Translations under genes and position numbers: made by a program
NCBI GenBank assembly: GCA_001574975.1
Contig: KQ965736.1
Location: 724,910-788,909 of the forward strand
Direction of reading: 5' to 3'
Origin: Gonapodya prolifera JEL478
Lineage: Eukaryota > Monoblepharomycota > Monoblepharidomycetes > Monoblepharidales > Gonapodyaceae
DNA length: 64,000 bases
Notes under the pieces: model-generated
The model's database searches: none
Seen by the model: the letters and a program-made list of their open reading frames with translations, nothing else
Told to the model about the DNA's origin: nothing
Part shown: positions 24,556 through 36,226 of the stretch, in pieces
Layout: each line of letters opens with the position of its first letter
Position numbering within the stretch: position 1 is the first letter of the stretch

Positions 24556-24654
24556 TGCATCCAACCATATTGTACATTATACAAGGAAGAGCGTCCACAA
24601 TATGAACTGCTGATAGTTACTCTACTCTGTGGTCGTTCGAATGCAGGATGAATT

Positions 24655-27600
24655 TTATCTTGATCCTCCTCGCGCATTCCTTGACCACGCGAGGTTCCCC
24701 CCGCCTCGCATGCCGCCGGACTGACGAGATTGATTTTGCCCGTATCCAGACTGCTGATATCCTTGCTGGCTGTCGTAGCCAGGTTGCCCCGAATGGCTTT
24801 GTTGTGACTGGTACCCTTGACCATTCCTGTTCTGGCTCGTGTCCCCGGCGTATCCTTGTTGGGACCCGGACGGTCGCCATCCTCCACCCGCAGCACCATT
24901 TTGAGGTGTCCCATAGGAACCTGAAGGGCGCCAACCGCCACCAGGATTACTTGACACATGTGAGTTGTAAGAATGGCCCGGGTCACCTCTGTCATCGCTT
25001 CTCCCTCCCCTGGATCGGTCGCCGTCGTAACGCGAATTGCGGTCCGAGTCTCTCCTACTTCGATCGCCGCGATCGTTTGAGTCGTACGAGTCACGGTAGC
25101 CCCGAGAGTCACGAGATCCGGAATCATATGAGTTGTAGGATGAATTACGGTCTTGATATCCAGACGATTGCGATTGACCACGCCCCGTGTTGTCGTATCC
25201 ATTGCCCCGGTCAGAGGAGGAGCCGTTTCCTCTGTAATCGTCACCTCTCTGCCAGTAGCTGTCACCCTGCCATCGGCCGTTGTTGTTATCGCCATTCCGA
25301 TCCTCATTTCCCTGACCATTGTTCTGGTTACCGTACCCTGAAGGTCCCACCCCTGCCTTTGCCATCCTCATAGCACCATCAGTGAGACGAGGTCCCGGAG
25401 GACCGCCTCCACGGCCACGACCACCTCGACCCCCACGATTCGCTCCGCCCACGCGAGCCCAATACACATCTTGTGATGTAAGCACCTTCTGGGGCATTTT
25501 AACACCAGGAAGTAAATTGGCCTGGAAGACATGCCCTTTCGGGACGTGCGGGCCAAAAAACACAGCATCAACACACAGGATATTCGAAATGTCGGGTTGG
25601 CCTTCTGGTTTCAAGGGTGAGACCAAAGTTGCACCAGGAACTAACGCCTCAGGATCTCCAGCGACAGAGCCCATGATATGTTCTGGAACAGATTTCAACA
25701 GCTTGGCTGCTTTTTGCAATTCATCGGGAGTGGGTAATGGGGAAGACACTGAAGGACCTTCAAAGTCTCTGTAAAGGATCGTTATCTCGTCGAAAAGTTC
25801 ATGAGTTGAATGCACATAAATGCGATCATAACCGAGCGAGTTCCGACGAGCTTCTCCAGGTGTGAGCTGCGTGTAAACTTCCCTCAACGCGGCAAACAGC
25901 CTACTCTCGTCGATGAATGGGAGCAGAGCAACACCTATAATAGACACTTCCAAATTCAATCTCAAAAGCGCAAACGCAAGAGCAGTAATCCCACCTTGCC
26001 AGGCATACTTCTTTCCGTTCAAGTCGATTTTGAATCGTGACGGGTAGAAGTCACCAATCACACTGTCTTCCTCTCTCATCAGAGCCCTCCAAGGAACGGG
26101 TAAGGCTTTATCACTAGCGCTGGGGAGCACACCCATAAGCTGTTCGAGTGGGGCAAACGGCTTTCCCAACTCAAATTTGATGGAGAGTGATGAAAGCTCC
26201 GTGCAATCAGATGCAAAAGGTGAGTAATGGAACGGATAGAACCACGGCCATGACTGTACGCCCTGGTAATAGTACTTGAGGACCCAACAGAGACCCTCAA
26301 TGTACTTGCCTACAACGCTGTGGTGGGGTTTCGTGACTGACATAAAAGTAAGATATTCCACCAATGGTACACACCTCCTTCTGAACGCAGTGTCGGCAAC
26401 ATCAACTCCAAACTTGCTCCTGTAGTACCGTCCCTTCCATCCAGGTTCCCATAGTCTCACCTCATCAATTGGCTCACCGGTCTCCTCCTCAACTTGCTGA
26501 ACAACCTCGGTCTTGTCCACCGACTTCTTATGTGCTATAGGGACATCTGCGACGACCATTGTCTCCTCCACTTCTGTGTCGGACTCGTCGATCACTATCA
26601 CATCAGGCGTGGAAGCACCACCAAGACCCGGGATACCCCCATCATCAGACAATGTGACGGATACATCGGGTGTACCGCTAGTGGACAAAACAGGGGTGAG
26701 ATCCCCGTCAGTTCCATCAGCAGCTGGGTCCTCCATGGCTACATCCCCAGTGATTTTCGACTTTTCGCTTTCGCTCATCTGTTCGGTGGATTCCATGGGC
26801 ACATCTCCATTTGCGGCCTGCCCTTCGGGAGTTGTCTGTGAAGGTACTTCATCCGATACCAAAACAGCGTTTGTGCCCTTTTGGTCCACTAACGACACAT
26901 TTGGAGCACCTTTAGGAGTTTTACCCATCAGACGCTCTCGTAGGAAAGCTGCCGCTTCCATATTGGCCTTGGTTCGATCTTCCACCTTTTTGGCGACAAT
27001 CTCCCGGTTGATATCTGCTGATTCTTTCGCTGCGTCATCCGAGCCACCCTGCAGCATTCCGGCTCTGAGTCGCTTTCCGAGGGGCATCGCGTACCGCAAT
27101 TGGTCTTCTCCGTACACGGAGGATCGGAGAATCTCCGGTGCTTCGTCGGCCTTGCGTTTCCTTGAGCTTGAACCTCCGCGACCACCTGCACGCCAATCAT
27201 CGTCTCCTTCTTGGCCAAATCTTTGGTCTCTCTCGTTTCCCCTTCGTTGGGCTCTCTCCCTTCGCTTCCTGGCTTCCTCATTCCGTCTCCGCTTTTCTTC
27301 TTTCTCTCGGCGAAGTCGGAAAATTTCATCTTCTAACTTGCCGAGCTCCTCCATAACCAGGTCTAAACGTCCCAAGTCCAGTTCGCCACTATCCGTCAGA
27401 TATCCACCCATCAACGGCAATGTGCGCTTCCATATGCCAACCAGAGAATCGATTGCGCCCTCTCTGATCTCAAGGCTCGGAAGATGAGGCAAGAAGTCAT
27501 TCCCCACGAAAAAGCAGAGAAACACCCAGTCATCGATTGCTCGCTCCAGTGACCAAGGGAACGGTATCATGCCAGGTGGAGGGCTCAACTCTGCTTCCAG

Positions 27601-28924
27601 ATACTCTCGCAGTATTGGGACGTGAAGAAAAACGAACGGTTTCTGACCAGCAGAGTTTTCCTTTTCGTCGAACTCGCCGGTTTTCTCTTTTGCTTTACCT
27701 ATCATTAAGGACCGTCAGAATCCGCAAAGCAACTCAGACATACGAATGTTTTGTAGTTTACCAGTGCACGTAGCAGCTTGATGCCCTTTTTGCCCACAGA
27801 TGAAGCATTTGTCCCTGTCATTACTTTCTTGCGCAAACACGTCCTCTCTTAAAATCCGGAAGTGCGGCTCATGTGTAGCGAGAGCCAGCATAATCAAGTC
27901 CGCGTCAAGCCCGTACAGAACATGGGAGGTGTTGGGGTCGTGGGAAGCGTGGGAGCGTTGCCGTCGGATGTAGTCCATAATTTTATGTTCGCCCTCGCCA
28001 GGAACCGACGCGTCAGATAAAATTACTTTTATCTTCACGAAAAAATGTGGTCAATGGCGCAAGAAAACCACGTTCCATATCACGGTAGTCACCTTTGCCC
28101 AACTTGGATCGTGCTGCATCCTGTCGGCAACGTAATATCGGAGGCAAACTGCAAGATTCTCCATAAACGGAGTGCCTGGGGTGATAACGTTGGAATCGAA
28201 CGCTCCCTTGTAAGGTCGTGGGGGAAGTTGATCGTTGGCAGCTGTTGTCCATAAAACGTCGCGCACCTTGAACACCAAGTAGCGGGCAACTTCAACCAAA
28301 AAGAATGGCACGAACCTTCCCACTCTTTACGGACACGTTCTTCCTCTTCTTCCTTCTCCTTTGCGTCCTGAGCTGCGCGAAATCGACGGGAACGTTGTTG
28401 GTTCATCTTCGCCCTGGGGGCTACTCCATCAATCGCCATGTAGAGGAGTCGACGGGGTCGCACCATGCGAACCAAGCGGTCTATGTACTCAAAGATAGCG
28501 AGGAAAATGATGGACTCGGTTTCGGGGGCGGGCTGTTAATGTCGTGGAACAAAACGGGAGTACGAACACCGTTACGGAGCTGATGAGTTTGGTTTCCAAG
28601 GCATTAACGCTTCCATGCTTTCATCGTCTCCTTCACCTTGTCTTCGGGGTGCGCGCACGGGTGAATGATCCCGTTCATGTCAAGGTAGAGGTTATCGAAC
28701 TCCAAGCCATTCGGGTTTGGCTCAGACTAGCCATTACGAGCGAGAGATTGCAGTATTCAGAACATGTCAGGACATTGGCAACAACTGAGGGTCGTCGTCA
28801 AACATACCCAGTCAATGGGAATCTCCTCCCCTTCCTCTGTGGTCTGTGGAATGTCCTCCACTACTTGTGACGTAATCTTTGGATACTTGGTTGAGAGCCA
28901 TCGAAAGAGTGCTGGAACTCCCAT
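24655..28924 (-). CDS. RAT1: 5'-3' exoribonuclease Rat1/Xrn2
   Basis: Rat1 is the nuclear 5'-3' exonuclease that ends RNA polymerase II transcription (torpedo model) and trims rRNA and snoRNA precursors. The start is at ATG 28924, [19 protein letters not shown]1 continues through [34 protein letters not shown] and [17 protein letters not shown], then [37 protein letters not shown] and a CCHC knuckle [14 protein letters not shown] that marks Rat1 rather than Xrn1. CR2 holds [21 protein letters not shown] long acidic, Ser/Thr-rich insertion (about 27050-26450) precedes [16 protein letters not shown] and [20 protein letters not shown]. The C-terminus is rich in RGG, Asp-Arg-Ser and Gln/Gly/Tyr, probably an RNA-binding disordered tail. 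The final exon (24655 to about 27703) is over 3 kb, while five short introns crowd the 5' end. Confidence 0.96.
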
Positions 28925-29200
28925 TTTTGACGGGTTGTGCGCAGCTCGGGTGCTGCTGTGTCACCCTTTCTTGTAGTCCGGGTCGCCGCAGGGTTCAACC
29001 TAAAACAAAGCAAAAACGGATGCTTTTCTTACCTTCAAACCAGTAGCATAAGCCTTTCTGCAACAAAAAAACTCTTCCACTTGGTTCTTCGGAAAGACCT
29101 TGCCCTGTCAGCATCCGTGTCACAGACAAAGTGATGTTTCTGCTACTAATTTTATGTCCCACAATACAAAATTATAGTATAAAAAGGAAGTATCCAAAAA

Positions 29201-32200
29201 TTAAGCCTTCTCCAAGAGAGTTTTGTCGTAATCCAAGTTGATAGCATCAGCTTCGCTCTTCAATTCGGTGTCAAATAGACCTTGTTCTGTCAGGTACACG
29301 AGAGCTCGGCTTTGCCATCGGATCGCCAGAGGAATAAACAAAACGCTTAGCCCCGATAAGGCGTAAGAAATAGTACCCCAAAGTATTGCCGCCACGTATT
29401 CAGGATAGGCATCGTCTGCACAGGAAATATTGAAAGTATTATTGGCAAACTGCAAGAAGGGCGAACACTCACCTGGGTACATGAACGGAGAGATCAAAGC
29501 TCCAACAAATGATATCGCGGTCATCCAGCCCAGCGCCATTCCTACTTCAGTGGAGCCCTTGAGCGTAACAGTGCGGTACTATCGTAGGGTATGTGTCGTT
29601 CACTCGATGACTTTGTCACCTCGGAGAGAAGAACAAAAGCTTACATTCAGGATAAGTGGGTAAACCTTCATTCGATAAGTACTGTCAGATGACCTGACAA
29701 AAGAGACGACTAAGAAGTATGCAATGACTCACAGCCCAGTTGAAGTACACCAAGAACGTCATGCCTTATTAGCCATTGATTGAAGAGACAGATCCTGTCA
29801 CAGGTAGTGACATGCGCATCCGACTAAAGCACACTCACCACTAAAGATGGGTCATCGAAGTGACAGTGCGCCCACATCAAGAATCAGTATCATGAACATT
29901 TGCGCCAGCTCATTACTTACTAGCGAGCCGGGTTCGAAATGAAACCCTGAAGATTGAGTAAAGGCGCTGAGTGAAGGAACTCAACTAAAGATCCTATTTT
30001 GTCTTACCGCATTGGTGTCGGAGGGTGGGTTGTAGGCAGCACCAGTGAGGAAGAAGCTTCCGATGGTGGAAATCGTCATGGGAATGACGTAGTGCCACAT
30101 GCGCTCGCGTGTGCTTGGGGAGGCGCGATAAGGCTGCGTTCATCTCAAAAAGCTGACTCTCCTTTCACTCACAAGTCCGAGTGCCATGATACCGCCACGT
30201 AGAAAACTAAGGTGGCAAAGTTTGGTCCAATAGAGGCCAAGTTAGACGACACTCCGCCAGTGAAACCAAGACCTTGGAGCACGCTAGGGAGGAAGGCAGT
30301 GGCTCCAAACACTCCAATGTTCAAAGTGAGGTACGAGAACAAGAAACTATGTGCCAACTTCGGGATGAGCGCCAAATGATTCACCAGAAGCGACAATTTG
30401 TAACACTCACAGCCACTGGGCAGGCTGAGCCATAACATCCCAGAAAGCAACCCAATCGAAGTCAGACTCTGTGGATTTTGGTGCGTTCCTGGGAAGTCGG
30501 CGCATTGCAACGTCACGCTCAGCGGGTGTCTACAATCCGATGTGTCAGCACACTGCTACTGTCAAAAGCCTGACAATTCACGCACAAGTACGGTTGTGGG
30601 TGTCTCTGGATAGTCGAGCATGACGAAGTGAGCCATTATGCCGTAAAGCCTTTCGGAAGAATGGATGTGAGTTAAAACGGCAGATCGAAAGAAAAAAACA
30701 ACTTGTATCTTACACGCTGAAAACTCTGTTTCGTGGAAGTGGACGCGACGGTAAATGAGCTTGTGTTAGCATGTACGACATCAACAATGATCCACCTACC
30801 CTTCAATGATGAACAACCCTATAAAGAGGTAAAGTGATCAGATCATGCACCAATTCCAATCAACTGAGAAGACTCTGCCAACCACTTACACTGCCAGGCT
30901 TTCAATCCTCCTTTTCCATTCAGATTGCCAGCGCCGATCGCAATAAGACCACTGACACCACCAGCAACTGCGGACGATATGTCGCGAGGATGATGCGCGT
31001 GTCATCACGCTGCTCCATCCTCAAGTTCAACTCACTGCTAGAACCTCCAAAGTACCACGCGACCCTCGTCGCACGTTCGGTCTTGATGAAATGTCACGTC
31101 AGATCAACAAGAGAATTGACGGATCCTTCAACACTCGGGACTCACCGGCTTGTACCAGAAAGACATGTAGAAAACAACACCAGGCAGCATTCCAGCCTTT
31201 TTTCGGAGTTACAGGAACGTTTAAGCGTTTCGGTGGTTTCAAGTTCTTGAGGGTCTTCGCTCACCTCCGCAACACCGAGGAAGAATCGAGCAGCCTTCAA
31301 GCCAGCGGGGTTCGTCACACCTGCCATGCACGCAACAATAGTACCCCAGGTAATCTGAAATACGACGAAGTCGGGTTGGTACGACGCAATTCGAAAATAT
31401 TTGAGTCGACTCACAATAATGCGAGCAAGCCAGATCTTGGGTCCGAAACGTTTCAAGAAGTAGTTACTTATCAACTCCATGGTCAAAATGCCCCAGTATC
31501 TATTGAATTCGGGTGAGACAATCGGTTTGGTAACACTTGCCGTGTTGCAAGGACTCACACGAGAGAAATAGCCCTGAAAATTGTTTCGGTATTCGCACCA
31601 GTTATTCAAAAGCGCAATAGTGTCCATCGATCTCATGTCTCACCATTGCCAGTCACCCGATTGAAGTCCAAGTGATGTTATCCTGGGGGTCGACATCCGA
31701 GTTCAACACCTATGATGCGCTAATGAGCCCGCAATCCCACGAAAGTGGTGTGAATTTCCCGAACAGAAGACATACCTTCGCGTTCGCGAGGTTCACACGA
31801 TCCACTGCGGATTTAAATCTATGTCAATACGACGTTGAAGCAATATGACGAGCCATACAAACAGTACTAGAATAGGAAGGGAATGGTTTTTTAATAACTT
31901 TCGGGTTGGGGAGTGTGCAAATGCTTGCCACCTACCTGGACGAAGTACATTCCGAAACAGACTGTGGTGATCCGAATGTCCAGTTTTCGGACGAGACTTT
32001 TTCAACAGCGGGATCCCATGTGCACGGAGGACACTATAGTGAAGGTGGTTGAATCCACAAAACATTCCAAACGAAAGGGCTTCCGAAGATGTATACTCAC
32101 AAGTTTATCGGCCTCCGAATCTACCACGCCATTTGCATCTTTGCTTCGAGCAAAGGCCTTTCTGATGTCGTACGAGCCTGCTTCCACGAAGTACTTCTGC

Positions 32201-32295
32201 CTGATGATCGCAGTTTGTATTTAAACATCCGAATTTCAGCCACGCTTCTTTCGATCAAAGTGCCACCGACTTCAGTCCTACCCGTAGAAGACCAT
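29201..32295 (-). CDS. Dal5-like MFS transporter, tandem copy 1
   Basis: Member of the anion:cation symporter (allantoate/vitamin-type) MFS branch. The first exon is tiny: ATG at 32295, MVFYG, splitting a glycine codon. The next exon opens QKYFVEAGSYDIRKAF. Later blocks are DRVNLANAK, SNYFLKRFGPKIWLARII, ITWGTIVACMAGVTN, ARFFLGVAEAGMLPG, VVFYMSFWYKP and GGVSGLIAIGAGNLNG. These are followed by ERDVAMRRLPRNAPKS, FGATAFLPSVLQGLGF and WHYVIPMTISTIGSFFLTGA. The C-terminus is ADAINLDYDKTLLEKA, stop at 29201. At least a dozen short introns. I found no stop inside the exons I joined, but not every exon was resolved. The substrate is unknown. The middle (29731-31469) is indistinguishable from the next gene, the ends are clearly diverged. 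Confidence 0.87.
29731..31469 (-). repeat. 1,739-bp block identical to 33276-35014 (gene-conversion tract, copy 1)
   Basis: Every stretch I compared in this block matches the block 3,545 bp downstream, in exons and introns alike. Identity starts at the GT of one intron (left edge) and stops abruptly inside the exon encoding SNYFLKRFGPKIW, where the preceding codons differ (ELI versus EVP). Outside the edges the two genes drop to visibly diverged sequence, in both exons and introns. Confidence 0.85.
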
Positions 32296-32752
32296 CGTGT
32301 CCCCGTGTTAGTGACTGTGGGGATGGATCGGTGAGTATCGGTGGCGTCAAAGTGCATTGCCGCTGCGACAGACCGCAGTTTATCCTGCCCCCCTCCTCCG
32401 CATTCTTGAATTAGCGTCACAGTGAAATCACAGGGGGGCAGAATTGATCGATTTTAAGGAAACATTCTCAAATTTTTTCGAAAGAAAACAGCATAATTCC
32501 TGCTGTCCCTCCTTCACCTCCCACACTTGTTGGCACGTGCTTGCACATCCGCCGTGGTCAAAAGGTGCAAGGTTCCAACCAGTGCAACACCCTCCTCTGG
32601 GGTGTACGTATAATCAAGAGGTAGATTTACTCTTCGATCCCCACAACAAATGTGACTTCAACGATTGGTTAGCTGACTAGTTGTTAAGTATTGTACTGCT
32701 TTGTACTAAAATCCCACAAAACAAGAAGATAGTATGAAAAGTAAATAAAAAT
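32296..32752. other. Intergenic spacer between the two tandem MFS genes
   Basis: 457 bp from the start of copy 1 to the stop of copy 2. It must hold the promoter of copy 1 and the 3' UTR of copy 2. No coding frame or repeat recognised. Confidence 0.55.
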
Positions 32753-35700
32753 TTAAACCTTCTCCAAGAGAGTCTTGTCATACTCCAGGCCGATTGCGTC
32801 AGCCTCCGCCTTCGCATCATCGTCGAACAGGCCTTGCGACTTGAGGTACTCAAGAGCACGACGGTTTTGCCACTTGATAGCTAGAGGAATCAGCAAGACA
32901 CTAATGGCAGAAATAGCGTAAGCGATAGTGCCCCAAAGCATGGCCGCTACATATTCAGGATAAGCCTCGTCTGCAATAGAAATGATGAAGAATTGATCAC
33001 ATGCAATCTACCAGAAAGTCTGCTCACCTGGGTACATGAATGGAGAGATCAATGCCGCAACAAAGGCAATGGCTGACATCCAGCCAAGGGCCATTCCTAC
33101 TTCAGTTGAACCCTTGAGTGTAATAGTGCGGTACTATCGGGGTGTACGTGTCGGAGAATTCTTTTAATCGGTGGGAACCGCAATAGCTTACGTTCAGGAT
33201 AAGGGGGTACACCTTCCATGATAATTGCCGTGAGATGACTATTCGACACCACGTCAAAACAGTTTGCAAAAACTTACAGCCCAGTTGAAGTACACCAAGA
33301 ACGTCATGCCTTATTAGCCATTGATTGAAGAGACAGATCCTGTCACAGGTAGTGACATGCGCATCCGACTAAAGCACACTCACCACTAAAGATGGGTCAT
33401 CGAAGTGACAGTGCGCCCACATCAAGAATCAGTATCATGAACATTTGCGCCAGCTCATTACTTACTAGCGAGCCGGGTTCGAAATGAAACCCTGAAGATT
33501 GAGTAAAGGCGCTGAGTGAAGGAACTCAACTAAAGATCCTATTTTGTCTTACCGCATTGGTGTCGGAGGGTGGGTTGTAGGCAGCACCAGTGAGGAAGAA
33601 GCTTCCGATGGTGGAAATCGTCATGGGAATGACGTAGTGCCACATGCGCTCGCGTGTGCTTGGGGAGGCGCGATAAGGCTGCGTTCATCTCAAAAAGCTG
33701 ACTCTCCTTTCACTCACAAGTCCGAGTGCCATGATACCGCCACGTAGAAAACTAAGGTGGCAAAGTTTGGTCCAATAGAGGCCAAGTTAGACGACACTCC
33801 GCCAGTGAAACCAAGACCTTGGAGCACGCTAGGGAGGAAGGCAGTGGCTCCAAACACTCCAATGTTCAAAGTGAGGTACGAGAACAAGAAACTATGTGCC
33901 AACTTCGGGATGAGCGCCAAATGATTCACCAGAAGCGACAATTTGTAACACTCACAGCCACTGGGCAGGCTGAGCCATAACATCCCAGAAAGCAACCCAA
34001 TCGAAGTCAGACTCTGTGGATTTTGGTGCGTTCCTGGGAAGTCGGCGCATTGCAACGTCACGCTCAGCGGGTGTCTACAATCCGATGTGTCAGCACACTG
34101 CTACTGTCAAAAGCCTGACAATTCACGCACAAGTACGGTTGTGGGTGTCTCTGGATAGTCGAGCATGACGAAGTGAGCCATTATGCCGTAAAGCCTTTCG
34201 GAAGAATGGATGTGAGTTAAAACGGCAGATCGAAAGAAAAAAACAACTTGTATCTTACACGCTGAAAACTCTGTTTCGTGGAAGTGGACGCGACGGTAAA
34301 TGAGCTTGTGTTAGCATGTACGACATCAACAATGATCCACCTACCCTTCAATGATGAACAACCCTATAAAGAGGTAAAGTGATCAGATCATGCACCAATT
34401 CCAATCAACTGAGAAGACTCTGCCAACCACTTACACTGCCAGGCTTTCAATCCTCCTTTTCCATTCAGATTGCCAGCGCCGATCGCAATAAGACCACTGA
34501 CACCACCAGCAACTGCGGACGATATGTCGCGAGGATGATGCGCGTGTCATCACGCTGCTCCATCCTCAAGTTCAACTCACTGCTAGAACCTCCAAAGTAC
34601 CACGCGACCCTCGTCGCACGTTCGGTCTTGATGAAATGTCACGTCAGATCAACAAGAGAATTGACGGATCCTTCAACACTCGGGACTCACCGGCTTGTAC
34701 CAGAAAGACATGTAGAAAACAACACCAGGCAGCATTCCAGCCTTTTTTCGGAGTTACAGGAACGTTTAAGCGTTTCGGTGGTTTCAAGTTCTTGAGGGTC
34801 TTCGCTCACCTCCGCAACACCGAGGAAGAATCGAGCAGCCTTCAAGCCAGCGGGGTTCGTCACACCTGCCATGCACGCAACAATAGTACCCCAGGTAATC
34901 TGAAATACGACGAAGTCGGGTTGGTACGACGCAATTCGAAAATATTTGAGTCGACTCACAATAATGCGAGCAAGCCAGATCTTGGGTCCGAAACGTTTCA
35001 AGAAGTAGTTACTTGGCACCTCCATGAGCATAATACCCCAGTATCTGATGAATTTAAGTGAGGCTTCGGTGGGCAACACTTGCGACGTTGAAAGGACTCA
35101 CACAAGAGAAATAGCCCTGAAAGGTTTTTCGGGAATCGTATCAATTATTCAAGAGCGCAATAGTGTCCATCGATCTCTTTTCTCACCATTGCCAATCGCC
35201 CGATTGAAGTCCAAGCGATGTGACAATGTTATCCTGAGGGTCGACATCGGAGTTCAAGACCTATGGCGCACCCGTGCTTTAATTATCAATGGGCAAAGTA
35301 TGTCAATTAAGGTACTGAAACTCACACGAGCATTCGCCAAGTTCACACGATCCACTGTGGTGGCGCACTATGGTTCAGCGACATGGTAAAACAAGTGGGA
35401 AACACCATACCTACAATACTGTGAAATAAATAGCATTTGTCAGATGGACCACATGGGCCAATTAACAATCGATCGTCCATACCTGAATAAAGTACATTCC
35501 GAAACAAACTGCAGTGATCCGAATGTCGAGCTTCCTGACAAGACTCCTTTCAACGGCGGGATCCCATGTGCACGGAGGGCACTACAAAAATCACATTAAC
35601 GTTCGGCAGTTTAGACGAAGCCTTGTGACAAGGTTTGAAGCAACGGAAAACTGTTCCTGTATCGTCACTCACCAGTTTATCCGTCTCGGAATCCACCATA

Positions 35701-35904
35701 CCGTTGGCATCTTTGCTTCGAAACAAAGCCTTTCTGATGTCGTATGAGCCCGCTTCCACCAAATACTTCTGCCTGTCATGGAGGGAATGATGTGTTGAAT
35801 GATCGATATATATTGTCGGTGGATGGATGTGGGATGGGACATTAGGCAACGAGTTTTCCAGTGCTTTTGCAGAACGACGATGAATCTCACCCGTAGAATG
35901 TCAT
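32753..35904 (-). CDS. Dal5-like MFS transporter, tandem copy 2
   Basis: Paralogue of the preceding gene with the same exon plan. A 14-nt first coding exon starts at ATG 35904 (MTFYG), then comes QKYLVEAGSYDIRKAL, KDANGMVDSETDKL and a DRVNLANAR-type TM1 end. The middle is the block identical to copy 1. The last exons encode a polar tail YLKSQGLFDDDAKAEADA ending in EYDKTLLEKV, stop at 32753. The N-terminal and C-terminal parts differ from copy 1 at many positions, including third codon positions and introns. The duplication itself is therefore old even though the middle is identical. Same family role (proton-coupled uptake of an organic anion) by homology; substrate unknown. Confidence 0.87.
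33276..35014 (-). repeat. 1,739-bp block identical to 29731-31469 (gene-conversion tract, copy 2)
   Basis: Second copy of the identical block at a constant offset of 3,545 bp, with no indel seen across its length. It covers the central exons and all their introns. Confidence 0.85.
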
Positions 35905-36226
35905 GGTTTATCACTGGTAGCGAAATGGCTGCTTCGTCGGTGAAACTTCCGATGGTGTTTATGAGGCAAAACACGTGAAGCTGGCGAGCAAGCAGCACTC
36001 ACCGCTCCCAGTGCGAGATCGAGGTGGAAAGCAAAGTCGCCGTGTCCACCAAGCGTTAGTTTCTCCACCGAATGATTTCGCGGGCCGGCTTGCTTTGCAG
36101 GTTGGTTGTCCTGCGGCCAAACTGGAGAAAAAAAAAATACATTTTCTCGGCCTTCCCCCCCCCCTACAAATCTATCCATACGATCCAGCGTTATAGCAGA
36201 AAGCGAGCTCTAATTGTATATAATCT
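35905..36226. other. Intergenic region upstream of MFS copy 2
   Basis: 322 bp between the start of MFS copy 2 and the stop of the SSZ1-like gene. It contains a short A-run (about 36126-36137), a C-run (about 36156-36165) and a TATATAA at about 36217. The TATA-like string lies near the 3' end of the Hsp70 gene and is unlikely to be a promoter. No gene seen. Confidence 0.5.

Noticed and set aside
24543-25319. 258-codon Thr/Ile/Gly-rich frame on the minus strand
   Set aside because: It is an out-of-frame reading of the repetitive RGG/DSR-coding end of RAT1.
29201-35904. The two MFS genes as a very recent whole-gene duplication
   Set aside because: Only the middle 1.74 kb is identical; both ends and their introns are diverged, so the duplication is older than the homogenised block.
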